Shown piece after piece: positions 1-8,953 of a stretch of 64,000 nt of DNA. The notes below the pieces were generated by a model that was not told the DNA's origin, searched no databases, and saw nothing but the letters and a program-made list of their open reading frames with translations. Position 1 is the stretch's first letter. Every line of letters begins with the position of its first letter. The position numbers and the translations under genes were made by a program. Origin of the DNA: Pseudomonadales bacterium (GTDB lineage Bacteria > Pseudomonadota > Gammaproteobacteria > Pseudomonadales > Azotimanducaceae). The DNA lies in NCBI GenBank assembly GCA_011525295.1, contig WTGV01000057.1, positions 1 through 64,000 of the forward strand, read 5' to 3'.

Positions 1-1
1 C

Positions 2-523
2 GCGCATGCGCGTCAGGATTACCTCCATAAGTTATCGACGAAGCTCGTCAGCGAAAACCAAGCAGTGATCGTCGAGAACTTGCACGTACGCGGCTTATTG
101 AAGAATCGTCGATTGGCGAAGCACATCTCGGATGTCGCGTGGTGTGAGTTCGTTCGACAGTTGGCATACAAGTGTCAATGGACGGGTAAGCATTTAGTGC
201 AGGTGGATCGTTTTTACCCTTCCTCGAAGACTTGTTCTGCGTGTAGTGTTAAGAACGAGGAATTGACCTTGAAAGACCGCGTCTGGACCTGTGCGAGTTG
301 TGAGACTGAACTGGACCGAGATCAGAACGCGGCACAGAACCTTCGTGCAGAGGGAATCTACCAACTTACGGAGATGAGGTACATCTTCGATAATCGTCGA
401 GAGGACGTTAGACTGGGTGCTCGGAGCTTTCTTGCATTGCTCTGGAGTATGCAGCAGTCTTCGATGAAGCGAGCGGGCTCGGCATCTATGCCTAGCTCCG
501 AAATAGCTCGAATTTCAAATTGA
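2..523 (+). CDS. tnpB: TnpB (IS200/IS605 OrfB) RNA-guided nuclease, C-terminal part, cut by the window edge
   Basis: The reading frame is already open at base 2, so the N-terminus lies outside the window. Visible are the RuvC-II glutamate context (AVIVENLHVRGLLKN, with the first possible internal start a GTG at 65), a four-cysteine zinc ribbon (CSAC and CASC) and the RuvC-III aspartate block DRDQNAAQNL. TnpB family members are transposon-encoded nucleases guided by an RNA made from the element's right end. The tail of about 50 residues after NAAQNL is unlike a usual TnpB C-terminus and overlaps RNA-like hairpins, so it may be frame-shifted or may simply double as guide-RNA sequence. No TnpA transposase is visible here. 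The family call is firm; whether the gene is intact cannot be judged. Confidence 0.85.
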   Translation, partial: AHARQDYLHKLSTKLVSENQAVIVENLHVRGLLKNRRLAKHISDVAWCEFVRQLAYKCQWTGKHLVQVDRFYPSSKTCSACSVKNEELTLKDRVWTCASCETELDRDQNAAQNLRAEGIYQLTEMRYIFDNRREDVRLGARSFLALLWSMQQSSMKRAGSASMPSSEIARISN

Positions 524-530
524 GCCACTA
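370..530 (+). ncRNA. Possible TnpB guide RNA (reRNA/omegaRNA) and element right end
   Basis: In this family the guide RNA overlaps the 3' end of tnpB and ends at the transposon right end. Two hairpins fit. One at 475-498 has arms GGGCT/AGCTC and GGCAT/ATGCC around a 2-base loop, with one C/T mismatch. The other at 506-525 has arms GCTC-AATTT and AAATT-GAGC with one bulged G, and overlaps the tnpB stop. The second could equally be a bidirectional terminator shared with the convergent gene ending at 528. Extent and function are inferred, not seen. Confidence 0.3.
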
Positions 531-1082
531 CCGAAGCTTGTTATTGGAATCCGGTACTATGGAGGTCAATATGAGCTTAAGACTCTCGGCGAGCATACTC
601 ATATCGGCGCGACGATTCTTCCAAGTCCAACTATACCAAGAGTAGAGTAGGAATCCCAACATACCCGTAACGAGTAGCGCAAGAGAGCCGTATAGGTACC
701 ACACTATGGGTTCGTCTCTTGATTGTGCTGAGATAATGCGATAAATTCCAATACCGAACATCGCTAGTACACCAAGGTTACTCAACCAGAAAAACGCACG
801 GCTAAAAGTCGAAAATGTAAATCGTCCCGAGATTAGAGTCCCTGATTCATCCGCTTTCATCCGTACATAGAGGATGGGTTTACCCAGTATCAAAATGGGA
901 ACCCCAAGACGATACATCTTAATATTCTCGTTTCGAGTTCGAGCTACTATTCGCTGCGTTTTTCCAAAAATGGCTTTCTTAAGTGAATATTGTTTCAATC
1001 GTTTGGTAATTCCGTCAATTGGCACAGTAGTATGCGTGTTTAACTCTATTCCTTTGATCGCGAATTTAATAATTTTTAGCAT
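528..1082 (-). CDS. Hypothetical two-TM membrane protein
   Basis: A 184-residue protein I do not recognise. The first 90 residues are basic and polar. Two hydrophobic segments follow, around residues 95-115 (AFFWLSNLGVLAMFGIGIYR) and 128-150 (WYLYGSLALLVTGMLGFLLY), and the end is a short polar tail. The ATG start sits in an AT-rich stretch. Its stop lies only five bases from the stop of the convergent tnpB, so the transposon end abuts or trims the 3' end of this gene. A partner or pathway cannot be deduced. Confidence 0.55.
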   Translation of the reverse strand: MLKIIKFAIKGIELNTHTTVPIDGITKRLKQYSLKKAIFGKTQRIVARTRNENIKMYRLGVPILILGKPILYVRMKADESGTLISGRFTFSTFSRAFFWLSNLGVLAMFGIGIYRIISAQSRDEPIVWYLYGSLALLVTGMLGFLLYSWYSWTWKNRRADMSMLAESLKLILTSIVPDSNNKLR

Positions 1083-1297
1083 CGTAATCGTCTACAACTA
1101 GTTAATCGTAAGTGTTTGGTGTAAATGGAGTTAAGTAACAAAATTATCTTGATCGAGAAGTATTTGTATTAAAATTGTCGTGTCCACTAAATTTGAACTG
1201 TAGAGCGTTTAAGCAAAACAATTAAAATATAGGATTGTATTGAGTTATTGTCGCGTAACCACTATTTAGTCGATGTTAAAGGAGGATTGTTACACTG

Positions 1298-1666
1298 ATG
1301 GAAGCTAAGACATTTGCAGAGTATGTTGCTGATGAAAAAAGTCGGATCTTAGGACTGAAGCGAGAATACGAACAACAAATTAGAGCTATTGAAGATCAGA
1401 TTGCTGATCTTGATCGACAAATGGTTGCCGTCGTGCAATATGAACGAACGGTCTCGGGTAGTCGAAACGTGTCAGAAAATCGTCGTACACAAATATTGAA
1501 ATTGGTCAAGGCAAAACCAGGTATTCGACGTAAGACAATCTGCGAAGAAATGGGGATCGATGTGAAGAGCAACAAAGCACAAAGTGTAAGCATCGCGCTA
1601 ACGAAACTTGTTCAAGATGGGGAAATTCGCCGCGACGAATCGCGCGCGTACTATCCTAGAAGGTAA
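1298..1666 (+). CDS. Coiled-coil plus winged-helix putative DNA-binding protein
   Basis: 122 residues. Residues about 10-50 are heptad-like and charged and likely form a coiled coil. Residues about 60-120 read as a winged-helix domain: a first helix (RRTQILKLVKAKPG), a helix-turn-helix stretch around IRRKTICEEMGI, a recognition helix (SVSIALTKLVQDG), and a wing ending in the basic tail RAYYPRR. A strong ribosome-binding site (AAAGGAGGA at 1278-1286) precedes the ATG. It stands alone in an AT-rich patch between the transposon remnant and core genes. Probably a small dimeric regulator or nucleoid-type protein; target unknown. Confidence 0.65.
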   Translation: MEAKTFAEYVADEKSRILGLKREYEQQIRAIEDQIADLDRQMVAVVQYERTVSGSRNVSENRRTQILKLVKAKPGIRRKTICEEMGIDVKSNKAQSVSIALTKLVQDGEIRRDESRAYYPRR

Positions 1667-1705
1667 ACGCGCAGGTATTAATACGGTCTTTGCCGCTGGA
1701 GTAAA

Positions 1706-1819
1706 CTAACTCTCGTCAGTACTCTTTTTTGGCACTGGCTTTTTCTTTTTTGGGCGAGTGTTGCCGTTTGTGCCACGAACAATCTTACCTCGCCGCGTAC
1801 GTATATCACCTTTTCCCAA
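1706..1819 (-). CDS. 30S ribosomal protein bTHX (THX family)
   Basis: A 37-residue, extremely basic protein. Its N-terminus MGKGDIRTRRGKIVRGTNG and the following RPKKKKP tract match the THX family, which packs into the head of the 30S subunit. The start is a TTG at 1819-1817, chosen because the homology begins at that residue and because AGGAG lies seven bases upstream. The gene follows the stop of the metallo-beta-lactamase-fold gene by 10 bases, so its ribosome-binding site lies in that gap and it may be co-transcribed. Below normal gene-finder length limits, but the family signature is clear. Confidence 0.8.
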   Translation of the reverse strand: MGKGDIRTRRGKIVRGTNGNTRPKKKKPVPKKSTDES

Positions 1820-1829
1820 AGTTCAACTC

Positions 1830-2768
1830 CTAACGTGTTCTTTGCAGCCCCCAACACTTGAGGTCGTCGGGAAGGAGTATTTTACCTTCGAATTCTTTTT
1901 GAATTTCTTCTACGGAGTGCGCTTCCCGACCTTGTGTTCGCCAGTTGCGTCCCCCCAAGACAATAAAGCGAGGATCGGCACGTTTCGAAATTCTCGCTAT
2001 CTCTCTAGGTAGTAGGTATTTTTCAGTGTTCGGTCCCACGGTGCCCACAGGGAGTGCGTGAGTGAACACGATGATGTCTGCGTCCTTCGCAAAATTAGCC
2101 ACAACATCGTTGCGATTACTAAAAGCTAGTGCGAATACTAACGCGTGGTCGCCAATGTCTACCCGCCAAGCAAGACTCGGAACATCGCCGTGGTGAACTG
2201 GTATAGCAGATAGTTGAAAGGTCTCGGTTCCGTAGTCTGACCAGCGTTTGCGACCAATCGCAAGAATGTCCGTACTTCTTATCGAATATCCTATCGTGTT
2301 AACCGGTTTTAGTACAGGTGCTAACTGAGGAAACGCACTGTCTTCTCCAAGTAGTTTTTCCAAAATTTCAGATGTTGAAAAGTACTCATCGGATCCCTTC
2401 GGGCCAAATACCCACAATGGTTTGTCTCGATATGCACGAGTAGAACTTCCGATCATCGCGGGGAAGTCTGCTGTTTGGTTGATAGTGTTTTGCGTGAGCA
2501 ATATCGCTTCGATATCACCAAATTTAGCACCACTTTCATCGAAACGAGTTGAAGTTCCTTCGCCGACATTGATCAGTAACTTGGCGACGTTGTCGAGCCA
2601 AACTACATAGCTTTCAGTCGCCCGTTTGTTTTGGAGATCAAAATCACCAGAACCTAAGACTTGGAGCCACACACCATCTTCGCCGCAATACTGACGTTGC
2701 GTACTTTGACTCTGAACAGAACTCCCAAAGAGTAACAAGACTAAGAATAATGGAACAAACCTGTTCAT
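1830..2768 (-). CDS. Secreted metallo-beta-lactamase-fold protein lacking the metal ligands
   Basis: Start taken at the ATG at 2768, four bases after the nadE stop. This gives a clean signal peptide (MNRFVPLFLVLLLFGSSVQS) and 312 residues. The body follows an arylsulfatase/RNase Z-like MBL fold: LQVLGSGDF near the start, ILLT before the first metal motif, HHGDVPSLAWR and a distal ADIIVFTHA. However, the family motif THxHxDH reads TQNTINQ at residues 92-98, the SGD position reads AFSNRND, and the final LTH reads LGGR. All expected Zn/Fe ligands are therefore substituted. It may be a non-catalytic periplasmic binding protein. It follows nadE in the same direction. Confidence 0.75.
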   Translation of the reverse strand: MNRFVPLFLVLLLFGSSVQSQSTQRQYCGEDGVWLQVLGSGDFDLQNKRATESYVVWLDNVAKLLINVGEGTSTRFDESGAKFGDIEAILLTQNTINQTADFPAMIGSSTRAYRDKPLWVFGPKGSDEYFSTSEILEKLLGEDSAFPQLAPVLKPVNTIGYSIRSTDILAIGRKRWSDYGTETFQLSAIPVHHGDVPSLAWRVDIGDHALVFALAFSNRNDVVANFAKDADIIVFTHALPVGTVGPNTEKYLLPREIARISKRADPRFIVLGGRNWRTQGREAHSVEEIQKEFEGKILLPDDLKCWGLQRTR

Positions 2769-2772
2769 AACT

Positions 2773-4698
2773 CTACAACAAACGTACCTCTTCAATAATG
2801 TGCTTTGGATCAATTTCATCTGGCATCCTCCAATCTGTTCGTGGAGAAAGACTAATAGTTCCTACTTTGGGACCCGGCGGTAACGTTGTTCGTTTGAACT
2901 GCGAACTAAAAAAGCGATCAACAAAGATAGTTAAGTACAACTTTAAGTCGAGCGGTGAGTAGTTATCGGCAAATGCCAATTTGGCGAGTTCGTAAAGCTT
3001 TCGCATGGACGCACCTGTCCTCATATAGTAATATAAAAAGAAGTCGTGAACTTCATAAGGTCCTAAGATTTTCTCGGTCTCTTGGTCGATTTTCCCCTCT
3101 TTTGGTTCTAACAACTCAGGCGAAGACGGGGTGTTCAAAATTCGCTCCAACACCGAGCGTAATTTGGTCTTGGCAAACGATTGAGCGTACCAATGTACCA
3201 TACTCCGTACCAGAGTCTTGGGTAATCCAACATTCACGTTGTAAGAACTCATGTGGTCGCCGTTGAACGTGCACCAGCCTAGAGCAAGTTCTGACATGTT
3301 GCCGGATCCCACTACGATGCCGTCGTGCATGTTTGCAAGATTGAAAAGAACTTTGGTTCTTTCTCGAGCCTGCGCATTTTCAAATGTGATATCACGAGAA
3401 CCATCGTGCTCGATGAGCTTGAGGTGTGCCTCGACGGCATCGCTAATTTCCAATTCCTTGAGTTTAGTCTTTGTAGCAGCTACCAGTTCTCGCACAGATG
3501 TCAACGTATGATCTGAAGTACCAAAACTGGGCATCGTAACCGCGATCAGATCTGCGTTGGTTTGTTGAAAGCCTCGTAGAGCTTCTATACAGACTAGAAA
3601 TGCGAGGGTGGAGTCCACGCCTCCAGACAGACCGAGAACGAGGTTCGTTTTCCCAGAGGCTTGCATTCTACGAGACAGTCCAAGAACTTGTATATCGAAT
3701 ATCTCACTCAATCTGGCATTTAGTTGATCGTCGTCTTGCGGTACGAAGGGCGTGGGATTAACCTTGCGCACCGTGCTTGTCAACGGACCTGTAGGATTTA
3801 GAGGGACATCCATCATTTCGTCCATATTGGGGGGAGGGAAAGTGGAAGACCGAGCTCGTTCAAACGCGACTCGATGAATGTCACAGTCGACAATCAATTG
3901 TTTGGACTGTTCTGAATACCGTGTCGTTTCGTCTAATAAATCGCCGTTTTCGAAAGCGAGGAGATGTCCGCCGTACACAGTGTCTTTTGTAGACTCAAGA
4001 GGACCAGCGCTCGCCATCACGTAAGCGCACGCGCACTTTGCACTCTGGACCCGCACGAGATCTCGACGATAGGATGTCTTCGTGACCAATTCGTTGCTCG
4101 CTGACAGGTTGAGGATCAATTCTGCTCCGTTGGCAGCCAACTTGTTTGAAGGTGGATTGGGAACCCAAAGATCTTCGCAGATTTCTAGCCCAAATTTCAC
4201 GTTTCGCCCGACGGAAAAAGTTTGGTTCGAACCAACAATGAACTCTTCTCCGTCAAGTTGACAGAACCATTCGATATCCTCGCCTGAGCTAAACCATCGT
4301 CGTTCGTAGAACTCGCCGTGGTTCGGAATTGCGATCTTCGGTACAACACCTACAACTTCCCCTTCGGAGCAGACAAACGCGCAATTTAAGATTTGTTTTG
4401 AAGAACCAAATGTCGCCGGCGCTCCGAAAACTAGAACCACTTCATTTGTTTGCGACGCGAGATAGCAGATGGCGTCTATGGTTCGCGCGCGTAAGTCATG
4501 AGTGTAAAACAGATCTTCACAACTGTATCCGGTAAGCGACAACTCTGGGAATAGTGCGATCGCACACCCGGCTTCGACCAATTCTTGGTAATGCTCGAGA
4601 TGGATTTCTGCATTTGTGAGCGGATCGGCAAGCTGAATGGCCGGGGCAACTGCGCCTACGCGTACAAATCCTATATTTCGATAATCAAAATCTGACAT
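2773..4698 (-). CDS. nadE: Glutamine-dependent NAD+ synthetase
   Basis: 641 residues, the size of the two-domain glutamine-hydrolysing type. The N-terminal nitrilase-fold amidase (about residues 10-280) carries the glutamate of FPELSLTGYSCEDL and the nucleophilic cysteine in FGLEICEDLW (about residue 174). The C-terminal synthetase domain has the ATP PP-loop LSGGVDST (about residue 357) and the VVGSGNMSELALGW and CTFNGDH blocks. It converts nicotinic acid adenine dinucleotide to NAD+ using ammonia channelled from glutamine. The ATG start is preceded by an 80-base divergent intergenic region shared with the acyl-CoA dehydrogenase gene. Confidence 0.93.
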   Translation of the reverse strand: MSDFDYRNIGFVRVGAVAPAIQLADPLTNAEIHLEHYQELVEAGCAIALFPELSLTGYSCEDLFYTHDLRARTIDAICYLASQTNEVVLVFGAPATFGSSKQILNCAFVCSEGEVVGVVPKIAIPNHGEFYERRWFSSGEDIEWFCQLDGEEFIVGSNQTFSVGRNVKFGLEICEDLWVPNPPSNKLAANGAELILNLSASNELVTKTSYRRDLVRVQSAKCACAYVMASAGPLESTKDTVYGGHLLAFENGDLLDETTRYSEQSKQLIVDCDIHRVAFERARSSTFPPPNMDEMMDVPLNPTGPLTSTVRKVNPTPFVPQDDDQLNARLSEIFDIQVLGLSRRMQASGKTNLVLGLSGGVDSTLAFLVCIEALRGFQQTNADLIAVTMPSFGTSDHTLTSVRELVAATKTKLKELEISDAVEAHLKLIEHDGSRDITFENAQARERTKVLFNLANMHDGIVVGSGNMSELALGWCTFNGDHMSSYNVNVGLPKTLVRSMVHWYAQSFAKTKLRSVLERILNTPSSPELLEPKEGKIDQETEKILGPYEVHDFFLYYYMRTGASMRKLYELAKLAFADNYSPLDLKLYLTIFVDRFFSSQFKRTTLPPGPKVGTISLSPRTDWRMPDEIDPKHIIEEVRLL

Positions 4699-4778
4699 AC
4701 ACCAATTACAAATTTATTACCGACATTAAAATTCGATGATCCCCTTGTGTTACTGAAATTATTGTCAAAATTAGTGTC

Positions 4779-5894
4779 TTGAACTTCGAGTTTTCCAAAG
4801 AACAGGATTTACTTAGAGAACAAGCTCGTGCCTTTTTGACACAGCATTGTCCAACCACTGTCGTTCGAAAGATTTTAGAAGGGAATGATTCATTTGATAG
4901 AGATTTGTGGAGAAAGATAGCAGATTTAGGTTGGCTAGCGACCGTCATACCCGAAGAATATGGTGGACTGGGACTCAGTTACTACGAACTTGCCGTAATT
5001 GCCGAAGAACTTGGTCGAGCCCTAGCGCCTATCCCATTTTCTTCCTCTGTTTATTTAGCGACTGAATTGATATTACGCGAAGGTTCTCCAGACCAACGTG
5101 GCAGATGGTTACCAAAGTTAGCAAATGGAGACGTCATCGGTACCTTGGCGTTTGCCGAGAGTCTTGGTCGTCCCACACCGCGGAACATTCAGACTATGGC
5201 TCAAAGTGGGAAAATAAACGGTCGAAAAATCGCCGTCTCGGACGGTGACGTGGCAGATTTTGTGATCGTTCTCGTCAAATCTGACAAAGGGAACGGTACA
5301 AGTCTCTATTGCGTTGAGTCTAACGAGTTCTCTCACGAGACTGTGGATAGTATCGATCCGACTCGATCGCACGCGACGCTTAAATTCGATGACTCGTGCG
5401 GTGAACTGATCGGTACCGACGGCTACGGTTGGGAAATGATCAACGCGGCGTTTGATCGGGCAGCGGTGCTCTTAGCTTGGGAACAGGTCGGTGGGACGGA
5501 AAGTACGCTCGTTCAAGCTACCGAATACGCCAAGTCTCGGTATGCTTTTGGTCGACCTATTGGGAGTTTTCAGGCGATCAAATACAAACTTGCAAACATG
5601 TACGTAAAACACACTTTGGCGCGCTCAAACTGCTATTACGGCACGTGGACTCTCGCTGGCGACCACGCTGACTTACCGCTAGCCGCTGCGACCTGCCGTG
5701 TTAGTGCCATTCAGGCTTATTACTACGCGACAAAAGAGAACATTCAAACGCACGGCGGGATGGGCTTTACGTGGGAGTTCGACTGTCAGCTGTATTACCG
5801 GAGAGCAAAATTATTGGCTTTGAACTTGGGTAGCGAACACTGGTGGCAAGATCGATTGATCACCGCACATGAACAACGAAATAAGGTTGCATAG
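4779..5894 (+). CDS. Acyl-CoA dehydrogenase family protein, subunit 1 of a pair
   Basis: 371 residues from a TTG start. The start was chosen because the family N-terminus (MNFEFSKEQDLLREQARAFL) begins exactly there and no ATG is available. The standard ACAD order is present: N-terminal helical domain with PEEYGGLGLSYYE, a middle beta domain with FAES, and a C-terminal helical domain with RYAFGRPIGSFQAIKY and IQTHGGMGFTWE. The GFTWE glutamate is a candidate catalytic base. The FAD-binding serine/threonine motifs of the middle domain look weak. It lies 26 bases upstream of a second ACAD gene. Adjacent, dissimilar ACADs of this size often form heterotetramers acting on sterol or branched side-chain CoA esters. 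Confidence 0.85.
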   Translation: MNFEFSKEQDLLREQARAFLTQHCPTTVVRKILEGNDSFDRDLWRKIADLGWLATVIPEEYGGLGLSYYELAVIAEELGRALAPIPFSSSVYLATELILREGSPDQRGRWLPKLANGDVIGTLAFAESLGRPTPRNIQTMAQSGKINGRKIAVSDGDVADFVIVLVKSDKGNGTSLYCVESNEFSHETVDSIDPTRSHATLKFDDSCGELIGTDGYGWEMINAAFDRAAVLLAWEQVGGTESTLVQATEYAKSRYAFGRPIGSFQAIKYKLANMYVKHTLARSNCYYGTWTLAGDHADLPLAAATCRVSAIQAYYYATKENIQTHGGMGFTWEFDCQLYYRRAKLLALNLGSEHWWQDRLITAHEQRNKVA

Positions 5895-5920
5895 AGGCAC
5901 CGTTGAGCTAGTCAAGTTAT

Positions 5921-7117
5921 ATGGACTTCAACGACACACCTGCAGAAGCTAGCTTTCGTAAAGAAGTGAGGGATTGGTTGCGCCAGAATGTGCCAACCGA
6001 AAACGAACTTACAGGTTTAAATGAGATACAGCAGTGCAAGCTCTGGCAACGAAGAAAGTTTGATGCGGGATGGGCGTGCATCCGTTGGCCTGAACAGTAT
6101 GGTGGTCGAAGTGCATCTGCGATTGAACAGGTGATTTGGCAACAGGAAGAGTCCAAGTACGACTTACCCATAGGCATATTCGACATTGGAATTGGGATGG
6201 CCGCGCCGACGTTGATGCATTGGGGAACCGACCAACAAAAACAACAATATCTACCGCAATTGGCATCAGGTGAACACATTTGGTGTCAATTGTTTAGCGA
6301 ACCGATCGCGGGTTCTGATCTCGCGGGGATTCGTTCACGAGCCATTCAAAAAGGCGATACATGGACTTTAAACGGACAAAAAATTTGGACCTCTGGTGCG
6401 CACTACAGTGATTTTGGGATCATTGTTGTTCGCACTGATCCATCCGTGCCAAAACATGAAGGATTGACATATTTCTTTGTAGACATGAAGTCACCAGGTA
6501 TTGACGTGAAACCGATTAAGCAGATTTCCGGTTCATCTAACTTCAACGAAGTGTTCTTCCAAAACGTAAAAATTCCCGACGCAAACCGACTTGGACCAGT
6601 CGGTCAAGGATGGCAAGTTTCGATCACGACATTGATGAATGAACGAGCCGCATTGGGCACCGGCGGTGGGGGTGTGGCATTTAAGAATGTCTACGAACTT
6701 GCGAGTCAATTGATGATTGAGGATCGTCCGGCCATTGACGACTCACAGGTGCGTAGCGCACTTGCAAATTGGTATTGTCAAGAGAGTGGTTTACGATACA
6801 CTGGATATCGTGCTCTTACCGCGTTATCGCGTGGTGAAACCCCGGGTCCGGAACACTCCATCAGCAAGCTCGTCGGGGCGTCAAAGATTCAAGACATGGC
6901 ATCTTTTGCATTAGACTTATTGGAAATGGCTGGCTCGTTATCCACATCGGAACAAGCAAGATACTTTGACACTTTTTTGAACTCTCCCGGATATCGAGTT
7001 GCAGGAGGCACCGATGAGATCATGCTCAACATACTAGCTGAAAGAGTATTGGGACTACCCCAAGAAGTCCGTGTCGATAAAGGTATCCCGTTCAACGAAG
7101 TGCCCACAGGTACTTAA
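5921..7117 (+). CDS. Acyl-CoA dehydrogenase family protein, subunit 2 of a pair
   Basis: 398 residues, ATG start. It has the N-terminal WPEQYGGRSAS block, the flavin/substrate segment WCQLFSEPIAGSDLAGI, LNGQKIWTSGAHYSDFGI, and a C-terminal AGGTDEIMLNILAERVLGLP. It catalyses alpha,beta-dehydrogenation of an acyl-CoA with FAD, passing electrons to ETF. It shares little sequence with the 371-residue neighbour just upstream, with which it is probably co-transcribed and may form one enzyme. No CoA ligase, hydratase or thiolase lies alongside, so the substrate cannot be named from context. Confidence 0.9.
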   Translation: MDFNDTPAEASFRKEVRDWLRQNVPTENELTGLNEIQQCKLWQRRKFDAGWACIRWPEQYGGRSASAIEQVIWQQEESKYDLPIGIFDIGIGMAAPTLMHWGTDQQKQQYLPQLASGEHIWCQLFSEPIAGSDLAGIRSRAIQKGDTWTLNGQKIWTSGAHYSDFGIIVVRTDPSVPKHEGLTYFFVDMKSPGIDVKPIKQISGSSNFNEVFFQNVKIPDANRLGPVGQGWQVSITTLMNERAALGTGGGGVAFKNVYELASQLMIEDRPAIDDSQVRSALANWYCQESGLRYTGYRALTALSRGETPGPEHSISKLVGASKIQDMASFALDLLEMAGSLSTSEQARYFDTFLNSPGYRVAGGTDEIMLNILAERVLGLPQEVRVDKGIPFNEVPTGT

Positions 7118-7174
7118 CTACAATGCTAGGCACGAAATTTGCTTTTAGAATAAACAACTGGTAGGAACTTTGAA

Positions 7175-8119
7175 ATGGAATATGCCATCCCTATAGTCAT
7201 CGGCTTAATACTGCTGTTTGCCCTTGTCATAATTTTGCGATCTATTCGCATAGTCCCTCAAGGCTATCACTGGACTGTTGAACGTTTTGGTAAGTTCACC
7301 CGAACGATTACGCCGGGCTTGAACCTCCTTACTCCGGTCCTTGAAGCAGTGGGCCGGAAATTTAATATGATGGAACAAGTCCTTGACATTCCCGCTCAAG
7401 ATGTGATTTCTTCTGACAATGCACTGGTGACCTGTGACGCAATCTGTTTTTATCAAGTCTTAGACGCGTCCAATGCGGCATATCAGATCTCAAACCTCGA
7501 GCTTGCCACGAAGAATCTTGTGATGACCAATATCCGTGCGGTGCTTGGATCAATGGAACTTGATGAGATCCTATCGAATCGAGATCGGATCAACATAGAA
7601 CTTCTGAAAAAAGTTGATCAAGCTACCGATCCTTGGGGAACGAAAGTCACGCGTATTGAGATTCGTGATGTATCTCCTCCACACGACTTGGTTCAAGCCA
7701 TGGCAAGACAAATGAAAGCTGAAAGAGAGAAGCGTGCGCAGATCTTAGAAGCAGAAGGTGAGCGTGAATCCGCAATCCAAGTTGCCGAAGGACAGAAACA
7801 ATCAGCAATTCTTGAAGCAGACGGAGAACTGGAAGCGGCACGACGCCAAGCTGAAGCACGGGAACGATTAGCCGAAGCTGAAGCAAACGCCACTCGAATG
7901 GTTTCTGAAGCGATCGCACAAGGCGATAACCGAGCGATTAACTACTTCGTTGCACAGAAGTACGTTGATGCGCTCGCGGCACTTGCAGCATCGCCAAACA
8001 ATAAAGTTATGATGATTCCACTGGAAGCGGCGAACGTGATCGGCTCAATCGCAGGAATCAGCGACATAGTTAAAGGCATGAACAGTGAATCGACTTCGCA
8101 AGGAGGACTTCCTCAATGA
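7175..8119 (+). CDS. SPFH/stomatin-like membrane protease-associated protein (QmcA type)
   Basis: 314 residues. One N-terminal membrane helix (about residues 3-23) is followed by an SPFH domain starting with [21 protein letters not shown] long Ala/Glu-rich coiled coil (about residues 170-250, repeating EAEGERESA-like units) and a short hydrophobic C-terminus complete it. Members oligomerise into large membrane rings and are linked to NfeD-family partners. The stop overlaps the nfeD start by four bases (ATGA), which implies translational coupling and supports a joint complex. Confidence 0.92.
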   Translation: MEYAIPIVIGLILLFALVIILRSIRIVPQGYHWTVERFGKFTRTITPGLNLLTPVLEAVGRKFNMMEQVLDIPAQDVISSDNALVTCDAICFYQVLDASNAAYQISNLELATKNLVMTNIRAVLGSMELDEILSNRDRINIELLKKVDQATDPWGTKVTRIEIRDVSPPHDLVQAMARQMKAEREKRAQILEAEGERESAIQVAEGQKQSAILEADGELEAARRQAEARERLAEAEANATRMVSEAIAQGDNRAINYFVAQKYVDALAALAASPNNKVMMIPLEAANVIGSIAGISDIVKGMNSESTSQGGLPQ

Positions 8120-8553
8120 ACAATATTTGGGCACTCATTTGGTTAGGAGTGGGCTTGGTATTTGGCGTGGCCGAAGTACTGGGGGCAGGTGGTTTTCTCA
8201 TTGGAATTGCGGTCGCCGGTATCGGAATGTCAATAGTTGCATTTCTTTTTCCCGACTTAGGTGCTGTCTTTCAGATCATTACCTTCGCAGTCGCGGCAAC
8301 GGTAGCAACCTTTATTTATTACAAGTTTTTCCGAACTACCGACCCAACCCAAGACGTAGAGTGGCATGATAAAGTCGGAAGCATGGTAGGCACAGAGTTT
8401 GTCATGGAAGATGCACTCGATAGCCCCGGGCAGATTAGCACACAGATTGGAGACACGCGGTGGTCCGTGCGTGCAAACACAGCGATACCGAAAGGAACGC
8501 GTGTACAGATTGTTGGTGGTTCTTCGACCATCCTTGAGATCGAACCCAAGTAA
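8116..8553 (+). CDS. NfeD family short membrane protein
   Basis: 145 residues: membrane helices over about residues 3-70 ([18 protein letters not shown] and following) and a C-terminal OB-fold-like NfeD domain ([20 protein letters not shown], then [16 protein letters not shown]). This is the short NfeD1b-type without the serine protease domain. It is coupled to the SPFH gene upstream, the common partner arrangement. It is the last core gene before the accessory island that begins at about 8.6 kb. Confidence 0.88.
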   Translation: MNNIWALIWLGVGLVFGVAEVLGAGGFLIGIAVAGIGMSIVAFLFPDLGAVFQIITFAVAATVATFIYYKFFRTTDPTQDVEWHDKVGSMVGTEFVMEDALDSPGQISTQIGDTRWSVRANTAIPKGTRVQIVGGSSTILEIEPK

Positions 8554-8953
8554 GATTCGCTCTTCGTGAGCTAGCATATTGGGTGTCTAACAACGCTAAG
8601 AATTGGTCAACTCTAGCCGACCGGCGTACCTTCGACTGTACGACAGACTGTTACCCGGTGGATTTGAAATTGGCATGACACAGGATACTAAGGTGAAGCA
8701 TGTCGTGAAGAAACTGAAGTATCCGTAAGCTTTTCTTTTTAGAGTATACCGAAGTCTGCCGCGGTCCGCAGCAATGAGAAAGTAGTATTGGGTTTCTATG
8801 TTCTTGATTGGAGGTACGTCGATCGTCCCCGTTCTAAGAATAGTTTTATTTATCAGCGTATTCTCTTTAAAACGTCTCTTCTCTATAGACTATTGTTTTC
8901 GCTTCTGATATCAGCAAAGCGATCGGATTGATATCGAATCCCACTACGTCGTG
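8554..8953. other. Gene-free stretch at the left edge of the accessory island
   Basis: No convincing coding region, RNA or long repeat. Short open fragments, such as one ending at the TAA near 8709, could be decayed coding sequence, but I cannot assign them to a family. There is no clear terminator hairpin after nfeD. Confidence 0.4.
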
